Of a stretch of 64,000 nt of DNA, positions 41,443-50,666 are shown piece by piece (the stretch's first letter is position 1; each line of letters opens with the position of its first letter). The position numbers and the translations under genes are program-made. A model generated the notes under the pieces. The model had not been told where the DNA came from. It worked only from the letters and a program-made list of their open reading frames with translations, and searched no databases. This DNA is from Furfurilactobacillus entadae (GTDB lineage: Bacteria; Bacillota; Bacilli; Lactobacillales; Lactobacillaceae), in NCBI RefSeq assembly GCF_045862745.1, contig NZ_BQXN01000002.1, forward strand, positions 62,001-126,000, in the 5' to 3' direction.

Positions 41443-42466
41443 GTTGATTTTAGCTTTTGAAACCAGTTGTGATGAAACGAGTGTTGCCGTTGTTGAAAAT
41501 GGTGACCGCATTCTCAGTAACTTTGTTGCAACACAAATTAAGAGTCATCAACGGTTTGGTGGCGTGGTGCCAGAAGTGGCCAGCCGTCATCACATTGAAG
41601 AAATTACCATTGGGATCAAGAAGGCGCTGACAGAAGCACAGGTGACGCCTGCTGAGGTGACGGCGGTTGCGGTCACGTATGGGCCAGGGCTGGTTGGTTC
41701 GTTACTTATTGGTGTAACCGCGGCCAAAACGTTTGCGTTTGCGCATGGGTTACCATTGGTTCCGGTGAATCACATGGCGGGCCATATTTACGCGGCCCGT
41801 TACGTTGAACCGTTGACGTTTCCGTTGTTAGCGATGTTAGTCTCCGGTGGGCATACCCAGATTGTTCTTATGAAGGCGGCCAACTCGTTTGAAATCATCG
41901 GTGATACACGCGATGACGCAGCGGGTGAGGCTTACGATAAGGTCGGCCGTGTCCTTGGCATTCCGTATCCGGCAGGAAAAGAACTCGATCGCCTGGCTCA
42001 TGAGGGCGCAGATACGTTTAACTTTCCACGGGCAATGATTCATGAAGCCAATTATGACTTTAGCTTTAGTGGGTTGAAAAGTGCCTTTATTAACACCGTT
42101 CATAATGCTGATCAGCGGGGTGAAACACTTAACCGCGCGAACTTAGCCGCAAGTTTTCAGGCAAGCGTGGTTGATGTTCTCGTGGCGAAGGTGAGTGCGG
42201 CCCTGAAAGATTTCCCCGTTCACCAGTTAGTTCTAGCCGGTGGGGTTGCCGCTAACCGTGGCTTGCGTGATGGGTTGGAAGAGTTACTCACGACACGTTT
42301 TCCCGAGACAAAGCTTGTGGCAGCACCACTGGCACTTTGTGGTGACAATGCGGCCATGATCGGGGCAGCCGCCCACATTGAGCTGGCTGAGCAACACTTT
42401 GCGGGGTTAGATTTAAACGCCAATCCAAGTCTTGAGTTTCCCTGGTTGCCAGGAATGGACGCCTAA
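41426..42466 (+). CDS. tsaD: tRNA N6-adenosine threonylcarbamoyltransferase TsaD
   Basis: A 346-residue catalytic subunit that transfers threonylcarbamoyl to A37. The iron-binding HMAGHIYAAR (about residues 111-120), the N-terminal AFETSCDETSVAVVENG and FSFSGLKSAF are all present. GTG 41426 follows AAAGGAGA. Last gene of the t6A operon. Confidence 0.96.
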   Translation: MTQERELILAFETSCDETSVAVVENGDRILSNFVATQIKSHQRFGGVVPEVASRHHIEEITIGIKKALTEAQVTPAEVTAVAVTYGPGLVGSLLIGVTAAKTFAFAHGLPLVPVNHMAGHIYAARYVEPLTFPLLAMLVSGGHTQIVLMKAANSFEIIGDTRDDAAGEAYDKVGRVLGIPYPAGKELDRLAHEGADTFNFPRAMIHEANYDFSFSGLKSAFINTVHNADQRGETLNRANLAASFQASVVDVLVAKVSAALKDFPVHQLVLAGGVAANRGLRDGLEELLTTRFPETKLVAAPLALCGDNAAMIGAAAHIELAEQHFAGLDLNANPSLEFPWLPGMDA

Positions 42467-42481
42467 CAATGATGACAAATT

Positions 42482-42522
42482 AAAATGACCACCTTCCCAA
42501 TTCTTGAGAAGGTGGTCATTTT
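42482..42522. terminator. Bidirectional terminator between tsaD and the ABC-F gene
   Basis: AAAATGACCACCTTC (42482-42496) with GAAGGTGGTCATTTT (42508-42522): a 15-base perfect stem with A and T flanks, serving both convergent genes. Confidence 0.9.
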
Positions 42523-42541
42523 AATTTTAGCTTAATCAGGA

Positions 42542-44488
42542 TCAAGCTAAGTTATGATCTGTGTTAAACGTTTCGAGCGCCTCACTTGCGGTTGCCCATT
42601 CAAGTGACAGGGTGTCGTTTTGTTCATTCAGTGCATCCAGCTCGTGTTGAAGATCTGTGAGTTTACCGATATCACGAACGTTTTCTGGTTGCTGCATGGT
42701 CGCCGTCACGGTGGTGATCTGTTCGTCCAACGTGTCAATTTGTTCTTCAAGCGCAGTTACCTGTCGTTGGAATTTCCGTTGTTCACGAAGGTCTGCCTTA
42801 CTGGCTTGATAGGCAGAGGCCGCGGCCGTTGTGGTCGGAGTGGCTTCCGTCGTTGGCAGGGTTGCTTGGTCAGCTGCGATGGCGGTCTGATAGTCATCGT
42901 AATCACCGTCAAACCAGCGTGTCTTAGCCGCAGATAATTCGACGACTTCAGTGGCCACCTGGTTGATGAAGTACCGGTCATGTGAGACAAAGAGAATGGT
43001 TCCGGTAAAAGCGTTCAGGGCTTCTTCTAAAACTTCACGAGCATCAATGTCTAAATGGTTAGTGGGTTCATCCAAGATTAAAAAGTTGTCGTGATCTAAG
43101 GATAGTTTTGTGAGTGAGAGCCGGGCGCGTTCACCACCACTCAACGCGCTGACACGCTTTTCGACGTCGGTTCCGGTAAAGAGGAAACTACCAAGCAGTG
43201 TCCGCACATCACGTTCGGGAATGGTGGGGTGTTCATCCCACACTTCACTAAGGACCGTCTTGTCATCGTGCAGGATTGCTTGTTCTTGATCATAATAACC
43301 AATGCTCAAGCTGGCACCAAGTTTGACAGTTCCAGCAAGCAGTGGCAGTTGGCCCAAAATGGATTTCAAGAGGGTTGATTTACCAACCCCGTTGGGACCA
43401 ACGATGCCGACCGCATGTTGTTTAACGACGTCTAAATTAATGTGTTCGGCCAGCGGATGGTCGCTCGTGTAGCCAATGCTGACATCCTGGACCTTGAGCA
43501 CCTCTTTGCCACTTTCACCAGATGGTTCAAACCGAATGCGGATGGAGCGATCGTCATCTTTGGGTGCCTCCAACCGATCCATGCTTGCAAGCTGTTTTCT
43601 CCGGGCTTGGGCCCGCTTGGTGGTTGAGGCACGGACGATGTTACGGTTAACGAAATCTTCAAGGGCGTTGATTTGGGTCTGCTGCTTGTCGTACGCCCGT
43701 TGTTCAGTGGTGAGCCGTGTTGCCTTCTGGCTTAAATAAGCTGAGTAGTTTCCTGTGTAATGGGTCAACGTGTGTTGGTTCATGTCGTAGACGGTGGTCA
43801 CGACATGGTCAAGAAAGTACCGGTCATGGGAAACGACGAGGACGGCTCCCGGGTACGTTTTCAGGTAATCCTCTAGCCAACTTAGCGTTTGGATGTCCAA
43901 ATGGTTTGTTGGTTCATCCAAAATCAGCAAGTCTGGGCGTTGAAGAAGGTGTTTTGCAAGTGCAAGCTGGGTCTTTTGCCCACCAGAAAAACTGGTGACG
44001 TTACGGTCGTACGTGTCTTCATCGAAATGAAAGGCATGGAGAACACCACGAATCGTGGCCTGATAGCCATAACCGTTATTTTCTGTGAAGTCGTGCTGCA
44101 ACTGGTCGTAGTCGGTTAGTAAGTGGGTGTAATCTGCACTGGTATGATCAGCCGCGGGGTCGGCAATTTGGGCTTCGAGTTGATGCAACTGGGCTTCCTG
44201 GCGCTGCTGCTGAGCAAAAACGGTGAGCATTTCGTCCCAGACGGTGTTGCTCGAGGTTAAGCCGGCGTCCTGAGGAAGGTAGCCAATGGTGGCGCCCTTT
44301 GAAGAAGAAATGGTTCCCTCATCAGGTTCCGTAATGCCAGCAATCATTTTCAGCAGGGTGGATTTTCCGGCACCATTCCGGCCCACCAAACCGACACGGT
44401 CGCGGTCGTTAATGGTCATTGAAACGTGTTGAAATAAAGTATCAGCGCCGAAACGTCGCGCAACTTGTTGCACCTGAAGCACTTGCAT
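42542..44488 (-). CDS. ABC-F family ATPase (YdiF-like)
   Basis: A 648-residue protein with two ATP-binding cassettes and no membrane part. Walker A motifs are GRNGAGKSTLLK and GPNGVGKSTLLK; signatures SFSGGQKTQLALAK and LSGGERARLSL; both LILDEPTNHLDI Walker B motifs are intact. The inter-cassette linker (P-site tRNA motif region) lies near residues 240-320, and the last ~90 residues form a coiled coil (QRQVTALEEQIDTLDEQI). ABC-F proteins act on the ribosome. Placement beside tsaD and rex matches YdiF. Start 44488 follows TAGGAGACC. Confidence 0.9.
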   Translation of the reverse strand: MQVLQVQQVARRFGADTLFQHVSMTINDRDRVGLVGRNGAGKSTLLKMIAGITEPDEGTISSSKGATIGYLPQDAGLTSSNTVWDEMLTVFAQQQRQEAQLHQLEAQIADPAADHTSADYTHLLTDYDQLQHDFTENNGYGYQATIRGVLHAFHFDEDTYDRNVTSFSGGQKTQLALAKHLLQRPDLLILDEPTNHLDIQTLSWLEDYLKTYPGAVLVVSHDRYFLDHVVTTVYDMNQHTLTHYTGNYSAYLSQKATRLTTEQRAYDKQQTQINALEDFVNRNIVRASTTKRAQARRKQLASMDRLEAPKDDDRSIRIRFEPSGESGKEVLKVQDVSIGYTSDHPLAEHINLDVVKQHAVGIVGPNGVGKSTLLKSILGQLPLLAGTVKLGASLSIGYYDQEQAILHDDKTVLSEVWDEHPTIPERDVRTLLGSFLFTGTDVEKRVSALSGGERARLSLTKLSLDHDNFLILDEPTNHLDIDAREVLEEALNAFTGTILFVSHDRYFINQVATEVVELSAAKTRWFDGDYDDYQTAIAADQATLPTTEATPTTTAAASAYQASKADLREQRKFQRQVTALEEQIDTLDEQITTVTATMQQPENVRDIGKLTDLQHELDALNEQNDTLSLEWATASEALETFNTDHNLA

Positions 44489-44525
44489 AAATTGAGGTCT
44501 CCTACATCATAAAAGTCTTTGTTCT

Positions 44526-44534
44526 ATTTTAGCA
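44526..44534 (-). promoter_or_regulatory. Extended -10 of the ABC-F gene
   Basis: On the minus strand TGCTAAAAT, about 40 bases upstream of the start. Confidence 0.5.
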
Positions 44535-44725
44535 TGTTGTGGGGTGGGATTGCGAAAGGGACAAAAAGTTCGTGAAATGAACTAATGATTGGTGGATAAA
44601 CGCGTGTAACCACTCGAGAAGTGGTCTAAAAATTAATCAGTAAAAGAAACGCCGGTTTAAGCCACTTTTGCGCATTGAAAAATGGTGAAATGCCCTTGTG
44701 ATTTTATGAAATACCCGAATGCTGA
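44535..44725. other. Divergent intergenic region between the ABC-F gene and rex
   Basis: No gene is supported. It holds a small hairpin ACCAC/GTGGT (44609-44625) and a lone half-site-like TTGTGA near 44697. Confidence 0.4.
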
Positions 44726-44765
44726 TATGAAATATGCTTCACAATAAGGGGCCCTATGCTATAAT
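44726..44765 (+). promoter_or_regulatory. rex promoter with possible Rex operator
   Basis: TTCACA (44738-44743), 16-base spacer, TATAAT (44760-44765) with TG-C before it. The -35 lies in a pseudo-palindrome TATGAA (44726-44731) ... TTCACAA (44738-44744), related to the Rex operator type TTGTGAA...TTCACAA but with a degenerate left arm and a six-base gap, so autoregulation is only suggested. Confidence 0.5.
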
Positions 44766-44828
44766 TTACCTTACAACGAGTTTCACAAGGATAACCCGCA
44801 AAGTGCGGAAAGAAAAGGAGTGACTGCT

Positions 44829-45488
44829 GTGGCTGAACAACGAATTCCACGGGCAACGGCAAAACGGTTGCCAATTTATTATCGATACTTGAACATTCTC
44901 CTCAACGCAGATAAGATGCGCGTCTCATCAACAGAATTGTCAGAAGCAGTGAAGGTGGATTCCGCCACGATTCGGCGGGACTTTTCCTATTTTGGTGCAC
45001 TAGGAAAACGGGGCTACGGCTATGACGTGCCTAAATTACTTGAATTCTTCAAACGAATCTTAAATCAGGATCAACTGACTAACGTTGCGTTGATCGGGGT
45101 TGGGAACCTTGGGCATGCATTGCTCAACTTTAACTTCCACCAAAACAGTAACGTTCGGATCAGTGCCGCTTTTGATGTGAACGAAGCCATCATTAATACA
45201 GTTCAAAGTGGTGTGCCAATTTATCCACTGGATGAGATGGTACAACAGTTGCGGGATCAACAAATTGAAATTGCAATTGTGAGTGTGCCAGAAGACACAG
45301 CGCAAGACGTGACGAATCAAGTGGTTGAAGCTGGTGTTCAGGGAATTTTGAACTTTACGCCACGGCGGTTAACGGTTCCTGACAACATTCGGGTTCAAAA
45401 CGTCGATTTAACAAACGAATTACAAACCTTGATTTACTTCATCGACCATTACGAAGGTGGCGACGATGGGGAAGAGGACGACGAATAA
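44829..45488 (+). CDS. rex: Redox-sensing transcriptional repressor Rex
   Basis: A 219-residue NADH-sensing repressor. The N-terminal winged helix (RVSSTELSEAVKVDSATIRRDFSYFG) precedes a Rossmann domain with GVGNLGHALLNF. It represses fermentation and respiration genes until NADH rises. GTG 44829 lies 8 bases after AAAGGAG; an in-frame GTG at 44820 overlaps that site. An acidic tail (GGDDGEEDDE) ends the protein. Confidence 0.95.
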   Translation: MAEQRIPRATAKRLPIYYRYLNILLNADKMRVSSTELSEAVKVDSATIRRDFSYFGALGKRGYGYDVPKLLEFFKRILNQDQLTNVALIGVGNLGHALLNFNFHQNSNVRISAAFDVNEAIINTVQSGVPIYPLDEMVQQLRDQQIEIAIVSVPEDTAQDVTNQVVEAGVQGILNFTPRRLTVPDNIRVQNVDLTNELQTLIYFIDHYEGGDDGEEDDE

Positions 45489-45629
45489 GCACGGTTTAAT
45501 AACATTTGGACAATGAGCCAGATGTTTTTTTATTGTCAAAAAATATTTGGCTCACGTTGCCGTATGTCTTGGTGAATGGGGCGTCAGTGGCTTGGGCAAA
45601 AACTTTTTGACTAAGTTTGACCAAAACAC

Positions 45630-45658
45630 TTGCATTCAGAAAGCGGCATGGTTATCAT
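45630..45658 (+). promoter_or_regulatory. Promoter of groESL
   Basis: TTGCAT (45630-45635), 17-base spacer, TATCAT (45653-45658). Confidence 0.75.
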
Positions 45659-45669
45659 AGAGCATGTTG

Positions 45670-45696
45670 TTAGCACTTAACGTATAAGAGTGCTAA
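45670..45696 (+). promoter_or_regulatory. CIRCE element (HrcA operator)
   Basis: TTAGCACTT-N9-GAGTGCTAA: the right arm is perfect, and the left differs by one base from TTAGCACTC. It lies right at the expected transcription start of groESL, where HrcA blocks transcription at normal temperature. Confidence 0.93.
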
Positions 45697-45734
45697 AAGC
45701 TCTGATTATAATAATGATATTGGAGGGAATCAAC

Positions 45735-46019
45735 GTGTTAAAACCATTAGGAGATCGCGTTATTTTACAAGCTTCAGAAGAAGAAGAACAGACCATTGGT
45801 GGCATTGTCCTTGCAAGTAATGCACAGGAAAAGCCAACAACTGGGAAGGTTATCTCAGTTGGAACTGGCCGGATTTTGGATAACGGAACGACGGTTGCCC
45901 CACTTGTTAAAGCGGGCGACGTTGTGATGTTTGACAAGTATGCGGGAACCCAAGTTTCAGATAACGGTAATGACTACCTGGTTCTCCATGAAAAAGACAT
46001 CGTTGCGGTTGTTGAATAA
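45735..46019 (+). CDS. groES: Co-chaperonin GroES
   Basis: A 94-residue cap of the GroEL chamber (LKPLGDRVILQASEEEEQTIGGIVLASNAQEKP, mobile loop, then ...DYLVLHEKDIVAVVE). GTG 45735 follows GGAGGG; the frame from 45690 overlaps the CIRCE element and is not real. First gene of the HrcA-controlled groESL operon. Confidence 0.96.
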   Translation: MLKPLGDRVILQASEEEEQTIGGIVLASNAQEKPTTGKVISVGTGRILDNGTTVAPLVKAGDVVMFDKYAGTQVSDNGNDYLVLHEKDIVAVVE

Positions 46020-46088
46020 CAACGCAGCGTTAACTAACCGAAATAAGCATGTGTCAGCACACTAAAATACAGTTGAGGTGGCAGAAAA

Positions 46089-47723
46089 ATGGCTAAAGAT
46101 TTGAAGTTTTCAGAAGACGCCCGGAGCGCAATGCTCGCTGGGGTCGATAAATTAGCGAACACAGTAAAGACAACACTTGGACCAAAGGGACGGAACGTCG
46201 TTTTGGAACAAACATATGGTTCACCAACCATCACAAATGATGGGGTGACGATTGCCAAGGCCGTTGAATTAAAGGATCATTTCGAAAACATGGGTGCTAA
46301 GTTGGTGGCAGAAGTTGCTTCCAAGACAAACGACATCGCCGGTGACGGAACAACGACCGCCACGGTGTTGACGCAATCCATCGTTAACGAAGGGATGAAG
46401 AACGTTACGGCTGGTGCAAACCCTGTTGGGATTCGTACCGGGATCGAAAAGGCAACTAATGCCGCCGTTGATGCCTTGCACAAGATGAGCCACGATGTGA
46501 AGACTAAGTCTGACATTGCCCAGATTGCGTCCATTTCAGCCGCTGATCCAGAAGTCGGGACGTTGATTGCCGACGCAATGGAAAAGGTTGGTAACGATGG
46601 TGTGATCACCATTGAAGAATCTAAGGGAATCGAAACAACGTCCGATGTTGTTGAAGGAATGCAGTTTGATCGTGGGTACATGAGTCAATACATGGTTACC
46701 GACAACGACAAGATGGAAGCTGACTTAGACAACCCATACATCCTGATTACCGACAAGAAGATTGCGAACATCCAAGACATCTTGCCATTACTGCAATCAG
46801 TTGTTGAACAGGGCCGTGCTTTGTTGATCATCGCCGATGACATTACCGGTGAAGCACTCCCAACGCTGGTATTGAACAAGATGCGGGGAACGTTCAACGT
46901 GGTTGCCGTTAAGGCGCCTGGTTTTGGTGACCGGCGGAAGGCACAACTGGAAGACATCGCTGCCTTGACTGGCGGAACCGTTGTGACTGATGACCTTGGC
47001 CTGAACTTGAAGGACACAACCGTTGAACAGTTGGGTCAAGCAGGTAAGGTTACGGTTACTAAGGACAACACGACCATCGTTGAAGGTGCAGGTAACAAGG
47101 CGGCCGTTGAAGAACGGGTTGCTAACATCAAGAGCGAACTGGAAGCCACAACGTCTGACTTTGATAAAGAAAAGTTGCAAGAACGGTTGGCTAAATTATC
47201 CGGTGGTGTTGCGCGGATCAACGTTGGTGCCGCTACGGAAACGGAATTAAAGGAACGCCGTTACCGGATCGAAGACGCGTTGAATGCAACACGGGCCGCT
47301 GTTGAAGAAGGTTTCGTATCTGGTGGTGGGACTGCCTTGGTCAACGTGATTGCCGCCGTTGCTGCATTGACAGAAGAAGGCGATGTTCAAACAGGGATCA
47401 ACATTGTGTTGCGTGCCCTGGAAGAACCAGTTCGTCAGATTGCTGCTAATGCCGGTAAGGAAGGCTCAGTAATCGTTGAAAAGCTGAAGTCACAAAAGCC
47501 AGGCGTTGGTTACAACGCTGCAACTGATGAATGGGTTGACATGGTTGAAGCCGGAATCGTGGATCCAACCAAGGTTACCCGGTCAGCACTGCAAAATGCT
47601 GCCTCAGTTTCATCATTGTTACTGACAACAGAAGCAGTTGTTGCTGAAGAACCAAAGCAAGACAACGGTGCTGCTGACGCCGCTGCTGCGGCACAAGCTG
47701 CTCAAATGGGCGGAATGATGTAG
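46089..47723 (+). CDS. groEL: Chaperonin GroEL
   Basis: A 544-residue chaperonin. TTLGPKGRNVVLEQ (residues ~30-43), GDGTTTATVLTQS (about 85-97) and the ATP-binding AAVEEGFVSGGGTAL are typical; the C-terminus ends with the GGMM tail. It folds substrate proteins in the GroES-capped cavity. Strong codon bias fits high expression. The long frames on its other strand are shadows of its coding bias. Confidence 0.98.
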   Translation: MAKDLKFSEDARSAMLAGVDKLANTVKTTLGPKGRNVVLEQTYGSPTITNDGVTIAKAVELKDHFENMGAKLVAEVASKTNDIAGDGTTTATVLTQSIVNEGMKNVTAGANPVGIRTGIEKATNAAVDALHKMSHDVKTKSDIAQIASISAADPEVGTLIADAMEKVGNDGVITIEESKGIETTSDVVEGMQFDRGYMSQYMVTDNDKMEADLDNPYILITDKKIANIQDILPLLQSVVEQGRALLIIADDITGEALPTLVLNKMRGTFNVVAVKAPGFGDRRKAQLEDIAALTGGTVVTDDLGLNLKDTTVEQLGQAGKVTVTKDNTTIVEGAGNKAAVEERVANIKSELEATTSDFDKEKLQERLAKLSGGVARINVGAATETELKERRYRIEDALNATRAAVEEGFVSGGGTALVNVIAAVAALTEEGDVQTGINIVLRALEEPVRQIAANAGKEGSVIVEKLKSQKPGVGYNAATDEWVDMVEAGIVDPTKVTRSALQNAASVSSLLLTTEAVVAEEPKQDNGAADAAAAAQAAQMGGMM

Positions 47724-47750
47724 TTTTAGTACCATAATAAATTGTTTAAT

Positions 47751-47790
47751 AAATAAGGGGCTGACACCAATGGGTGTTAGCCCCTTATTT
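47751..47790 (+). terminator. Terminator of groESL
   Basis: AAATAAGGGGCTGACACC (47751-47768) pairs with GGTGTTAGCCCCTTATTT (47773-47790), loop AATG. Confidence 0.9.
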
Positions 47791-47902
47791 ATCGCGCTTT
47801 ACGCCACTTTTAGTGCCCGTAATGATGGATAGTAATGTGAAAAGTGACAGCTTTTTATTAATTATTTATCAGCTAATTCATTGAGAAAAGACGCAGGTTT
47901 GT

Positions 47903-47932
47903 TTGGTGTTTGTTCAAAATGTAGTGTAGAAT
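47903..47932 (+). promoter_or_regulatory. Putative promoter of kimA
   Basis: TTGGTG (47903-47908), 18-base spacer, TAGAAT (47927-47932). The start point would be near 47939. Confidence 0.5.
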
Positions 47933-47943
47933 GAGTGAGCTAG

Positions 47944-48006
47944 AAAGCCGCGGCCATGTTGTGGCTTTTTTGCCGTTTTTAGCCAGCTTTGATCCTTAAG
48001 CAGGCT
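47944..48006 (+). promoter_or_regulatory. Leader of kimA with an early terminator hairpin and a second hairpin
   Basis: AAAGCCGC (47944-47951) pairs with GTGGCTTT (47961-47968) and runs into a T tract to 47971: an intrinsic terminator only about five bases after the expected start. A second stem AGCC-A-GCTT (47981-47989) with AAGC-A-GGCT (47998-48006) follows. I could not find the conserved c-di-AMP (ydaO) riboswitch elements that precede kimA in B. subtilis. Confidence 0.5.
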
Positions 48007-48070
48007 GATAATTCAAATAATTAAAGCGTCTATTTTTAAGTGAAATGGGCGATATTAAAGGAGTTTCTTT

Positions 48071-49906
48071 ATGTGGCGCTATTTAAAGCGACTGTTAATT
48101 GGTAAGCCGCTAAAAACATTGGATGAGGGTGGCCAGGCCCTAACGAAGTTTAAAGCCTTGGCGCTCTTGTCCTCAGATGCATTGTCATCTGTGGCGTATG
48201 GGACAGAACAAATTACGACGGTGTTGGTAACCTTATCCGCAGCCGCCATTTGGTTCTCACTGCCGATTGCCGGAATCGTTTTGATTCTGTTATTGGCGAT
48301 CACGCTGTCCTATCAACAAATTATTCACGCGTATCCATCTGGTGGTGGCGCCTATGTGGTGGCTTCAACTAACTGGGGACGGCCCGCGGGACTTGTTGCT
48401 GGGGGGTCACTGTTAGTTGACTACATGTTGACCGTGGCGGTTTCCGTGACGTCAGGAACCGAGGCAATCACGTCGGCGATTCCGTCGTTGTATCACCATC
48501 AGGTCTTGATTTCCGTTGTCATCGTGCTGTTCGTTATGACCCTGAACCTTCGGGGGATGAGTGAGTCAGCCAACTTCCTGACCATTCCGGTGTACTTCTT
48601 CGTCGGCATGATCTTACTGATGATCATTGTCGGGATTTACAACATCGTTACGGGACAGGTTGCCTACCACGCTACTGCCGCCGTTGGAGCGCCCGTTAAG
48701 GGCATGACGGCGTTACTGTTCATCAAGGCGTTTAGTTCTGGATCATCTTCACTGACCGGGGTCGAAGCCATCAGTAATGCGGTGCCGAATTTTAAAAAAC
48801 CAAAGACAAACAATGCCGCTGCAACGTTGGCCATCATGGCCACAATTTTGGCCCTGTTCTTTGCTGGCATTACGTTTATCAACTACTGGTTGGGTATCAA
48901 GCCAATGGCAACACAAACGGTCCTTTCTCAAATTGGGGCCGGTGTATTTGGCCACGGCTTACTGTACTACCTGTTGCAAACGTCGACGGCCATGATCTTA
49001 GCTGTTGCCGCCAACACCGGGTTCTCAGCGTTCCCAATCTTGGCGTACAACCTGGCTAAGGATAAAAACCTGCCCCATGCTTACATGGACCGTGGGGACC
49101 GGTTGGGTTATTCCAATGGGATCATCACGTTGGCATTAGGGGCGATTGCGTTGATCGTGATCTTTGACGCCCAAACAACGTTACTGATCCCACTGTATGC
49201 TGTCGGGGTGTTCGTTCCGTTTGCGTTATCACAATCAGGAATGATCATTCACTGGCGGCGTGAACGGGAAGGGTTCTGGCAAGGCAAAGCGTTCATTAAC
49301 TTTATTGGGGCGTTTATCTCCGCCGCCATTGCCATCTTCTTGTTCATGACCCGGTTTAGTAACGTGTGGCCTTACCCAATCGTTATGGTGGGCTTACTGT
49401 GGATGTTCCATAAAATTCACTCCCATTATAAAACGGTGGCTGCCCAATTGCGGGTTGCTGAAAATGCAGAGGCCAAGCCACATCACTATGATGGGGCGAC
49501 GGTAATCGTGTTGGTTTCGAACGTGACGCGGGTGACCAAAAGTGCCATCGACTACGCGGAATCCATTGGGGATTACGTCATTGCGATGCACGTGTCGTTT
49601 GACCAAAACCCAAATAAGGAACGGGAGACCGTTGCTGAGTTCAAACGGGACTTCCCAAACGTTCGGTTTGTGGACATCCACTCCTCGTACCGGTCAGTTT
49701 CTGGACCTGTGCTGCGGTTCTGTGATGTCATTGCGAAACGGGCGGCGGAACGAAATTACAGTACTACGGTGCTGGTTCCACAGTTCGTTCCACGGCGACC
49801 ATGGCAAAACATTCTGCATAACCAAACCAGTTTGCGGTTACGGACGGTGTTGAATTCACGTGAAAACATCATCGTGTCCACGTACAATTACCACTTAAAA
49901 CAATAG
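48071..49906 (+). CDS. kimA: KimA-like potassium importer (APC superfamily)
   Basis: A 611-residue protein with about 12 membrane segments to residue ~455 and a cytosolic C-terminal USP-like domain (TVIVLVSNVTRVTKSAIDYAESIG...). The N-terminus GKPLKTLDEGGQALTKFKALALLSSDALSSVAYGTEQI is strikingly close to B. subtilis KimA (YdaO), a high-affinity K+/H+ symporter inhibited by c-di-AMP. Other APC amino-acid permeases are less similar in length and tail. ATG 48071 follows AAAGGAG. Monocistronic, between two terminators. Confidence 0.85.
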   Translation: MWRYLKRLLIGKPLKTLDEGGQALTKFKALALLSSDALSSVAYGTEQITTVLVTLSAAAIWFSLPIAGIVLILLLAITLSYQQIIHAYPSGGGAYVVASTNWGRPAGLVAGGSLLVDYMLTVAVSVTSGTEAITSAIPSLYHHQVLISVVIVLFVMTLNLRGMSESANFLTIPVYFFVGMILLMIIVGIYNIVTGQVAYHATAAVGAPVKGMTALLFIKAFSSGSSSLTGVEAISNAVPNFKKPKTNNAAATLAIMATILALFFAGITFINYWLGIKPMATQTVLSQIGAGVFGHGLLYYLLQTSTAMILAVAANTGFSAFPILAYNLAKDKNLPHAYMDRGDRLGYSNGIITLALGAIALIVIFDAQTTLLIPLYAVGVFVPFALSQSGMIIHWRREREGFWQGKAFINFIGAFISAAIAIFLFMTRFSNVWPYPIVMVGLLWMFHKIHSHYKTVAAQLRVAENAEAKPHHYDGATVIVLVSNVTRVTKSAIDYAESIGDYVIAMHVSFDQNPNKERETVAEFKRDFPNVRFVDIHSSYRSVSGPVLRFCDVIAKRAAERNYSTTVLVPQFVPRRPWQNILHNQTSLRLRTVLNSRENIIVSTYNYHLKQ

Positions 49907-49914
49907 TGTCTAAT

Positions 49915-49951
49915 AAAAGCAGCCCTTCATCAGTGATGGAGGGCTGCTTTT
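49915..49951. terminator. Terminator between kimA and yigZ
   Basis: AAAAGCAGCCCTTCATC (49915-49931) with GATGGAGGGCTGCTTTT (49935-49951), serving both convergent genes. Confidence 0.88.
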
Positions 49952-50597
49952 ATTTGGTCGTTTCTGGATCATAAGGAACAAACGCAAACGTCTCCCCGGT
50001 ATCAACGATTTGCGCTTGACCGTTGGTTTTACTGGTGAGATCGGTGACAAACGTGGCGTCTGCCGCGTTAACCAGCACGGTAAACGTCACGGCGACCGCG
50101 TAAGCAGTATCCACGACGGTGACGACACGGTCGGTGAGCCACGGTGTGAGTGGTTCGGCCTGTTGATAACTGAGCGTAATTTGGTAACGTGCTAGCCGTT
50201 GCCGGGCAACCACGGAACCGGCTGCGGCCAGGCTGGCCGTGCTGCCGTAAGCCCGAATGAGTCCGCCGGCACCGAGCTTGATGCCACCAAAGAAGCGGGT
50301 GACCACAATGATCACGTTGTGCAAGCCAAGTCGGGTAATGACGTTTAGGAGCGGCGATCCTGCCGTGCCACTGGGCTCACCGCCGTCACTTTGGCGGGTG
50401 ATTTCATCGTGGTCGCCGATAACGTAAGCAAACGTATGGTGGTTGGCCTTTGGAAGGGCGTCGCTAACGCTGGTCAGAAAGGCCTGCGCGTCCTCTTCTG
50501 AGGTGATTGGTGCCGCGTTACCGATAAACCGTGATTTTTTAATGGTTTGCTCTGCTTCGTGTGGTTCAGCAAGGGATAAAAATGGGGGGACTGACAT
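49950..50597 (-). CDS. yigZ: YigZ/IMPACT family protein (UPF0029)
   Basis: A 215-residue protein. The N-terminal UPF0029 domain has the conserved KKSRFIGNAAPITSEEDAQAFL and, after SDGGEPSGTAGSPLLNVI, FFGGIKLGAGGLIRAYG. A DUF1949 domain follows. Function unknown; the IMPACT homologue in eukaryotes acts in translation control. The start 50597 follows GAGGTT; upstream frame to 50681 overlaps comFA divergently and is not real. Confidence 0.9.
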   Translation of the reverse strand: MSVPPFLSLAEPHEAEQTIKKSRFIGNAAPITSEEDAQAFLTSVSDALPKANHHTFAYVIGDHDEITRQSDGGEPSGTAGSPLLNVITRLGLHNVIIVVTRFFGGIKLGAGGLIRAYGSTASLAAAGSVVARQRLARYQITLSYQQAEPLTPWLTDRVVTVVDTAYAVAVTFTVLVNAADATFVTDLTSKTNGQAQIVDTGETFAFVPYDPETTK

Positions 50598-50666
50598 AAA
50601 ATAACCTCGTGAAAATATTTTTAGGGGACTTAACGTATGTACTGATAGATGTAAAAGGGGGCAACC

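Noticed and set aside
46277..47180. Long open frames on the minus strand of groEL
   Set aside because: They mirror the biased codon use of groEL; no ribosome-binding sites and no recognisable domains.
47800..48070. c-di-AMP riboswitch before kimA
   Set aside because: The leader after the probable promoter is only ~130 bases and lacks the conserved motifs.
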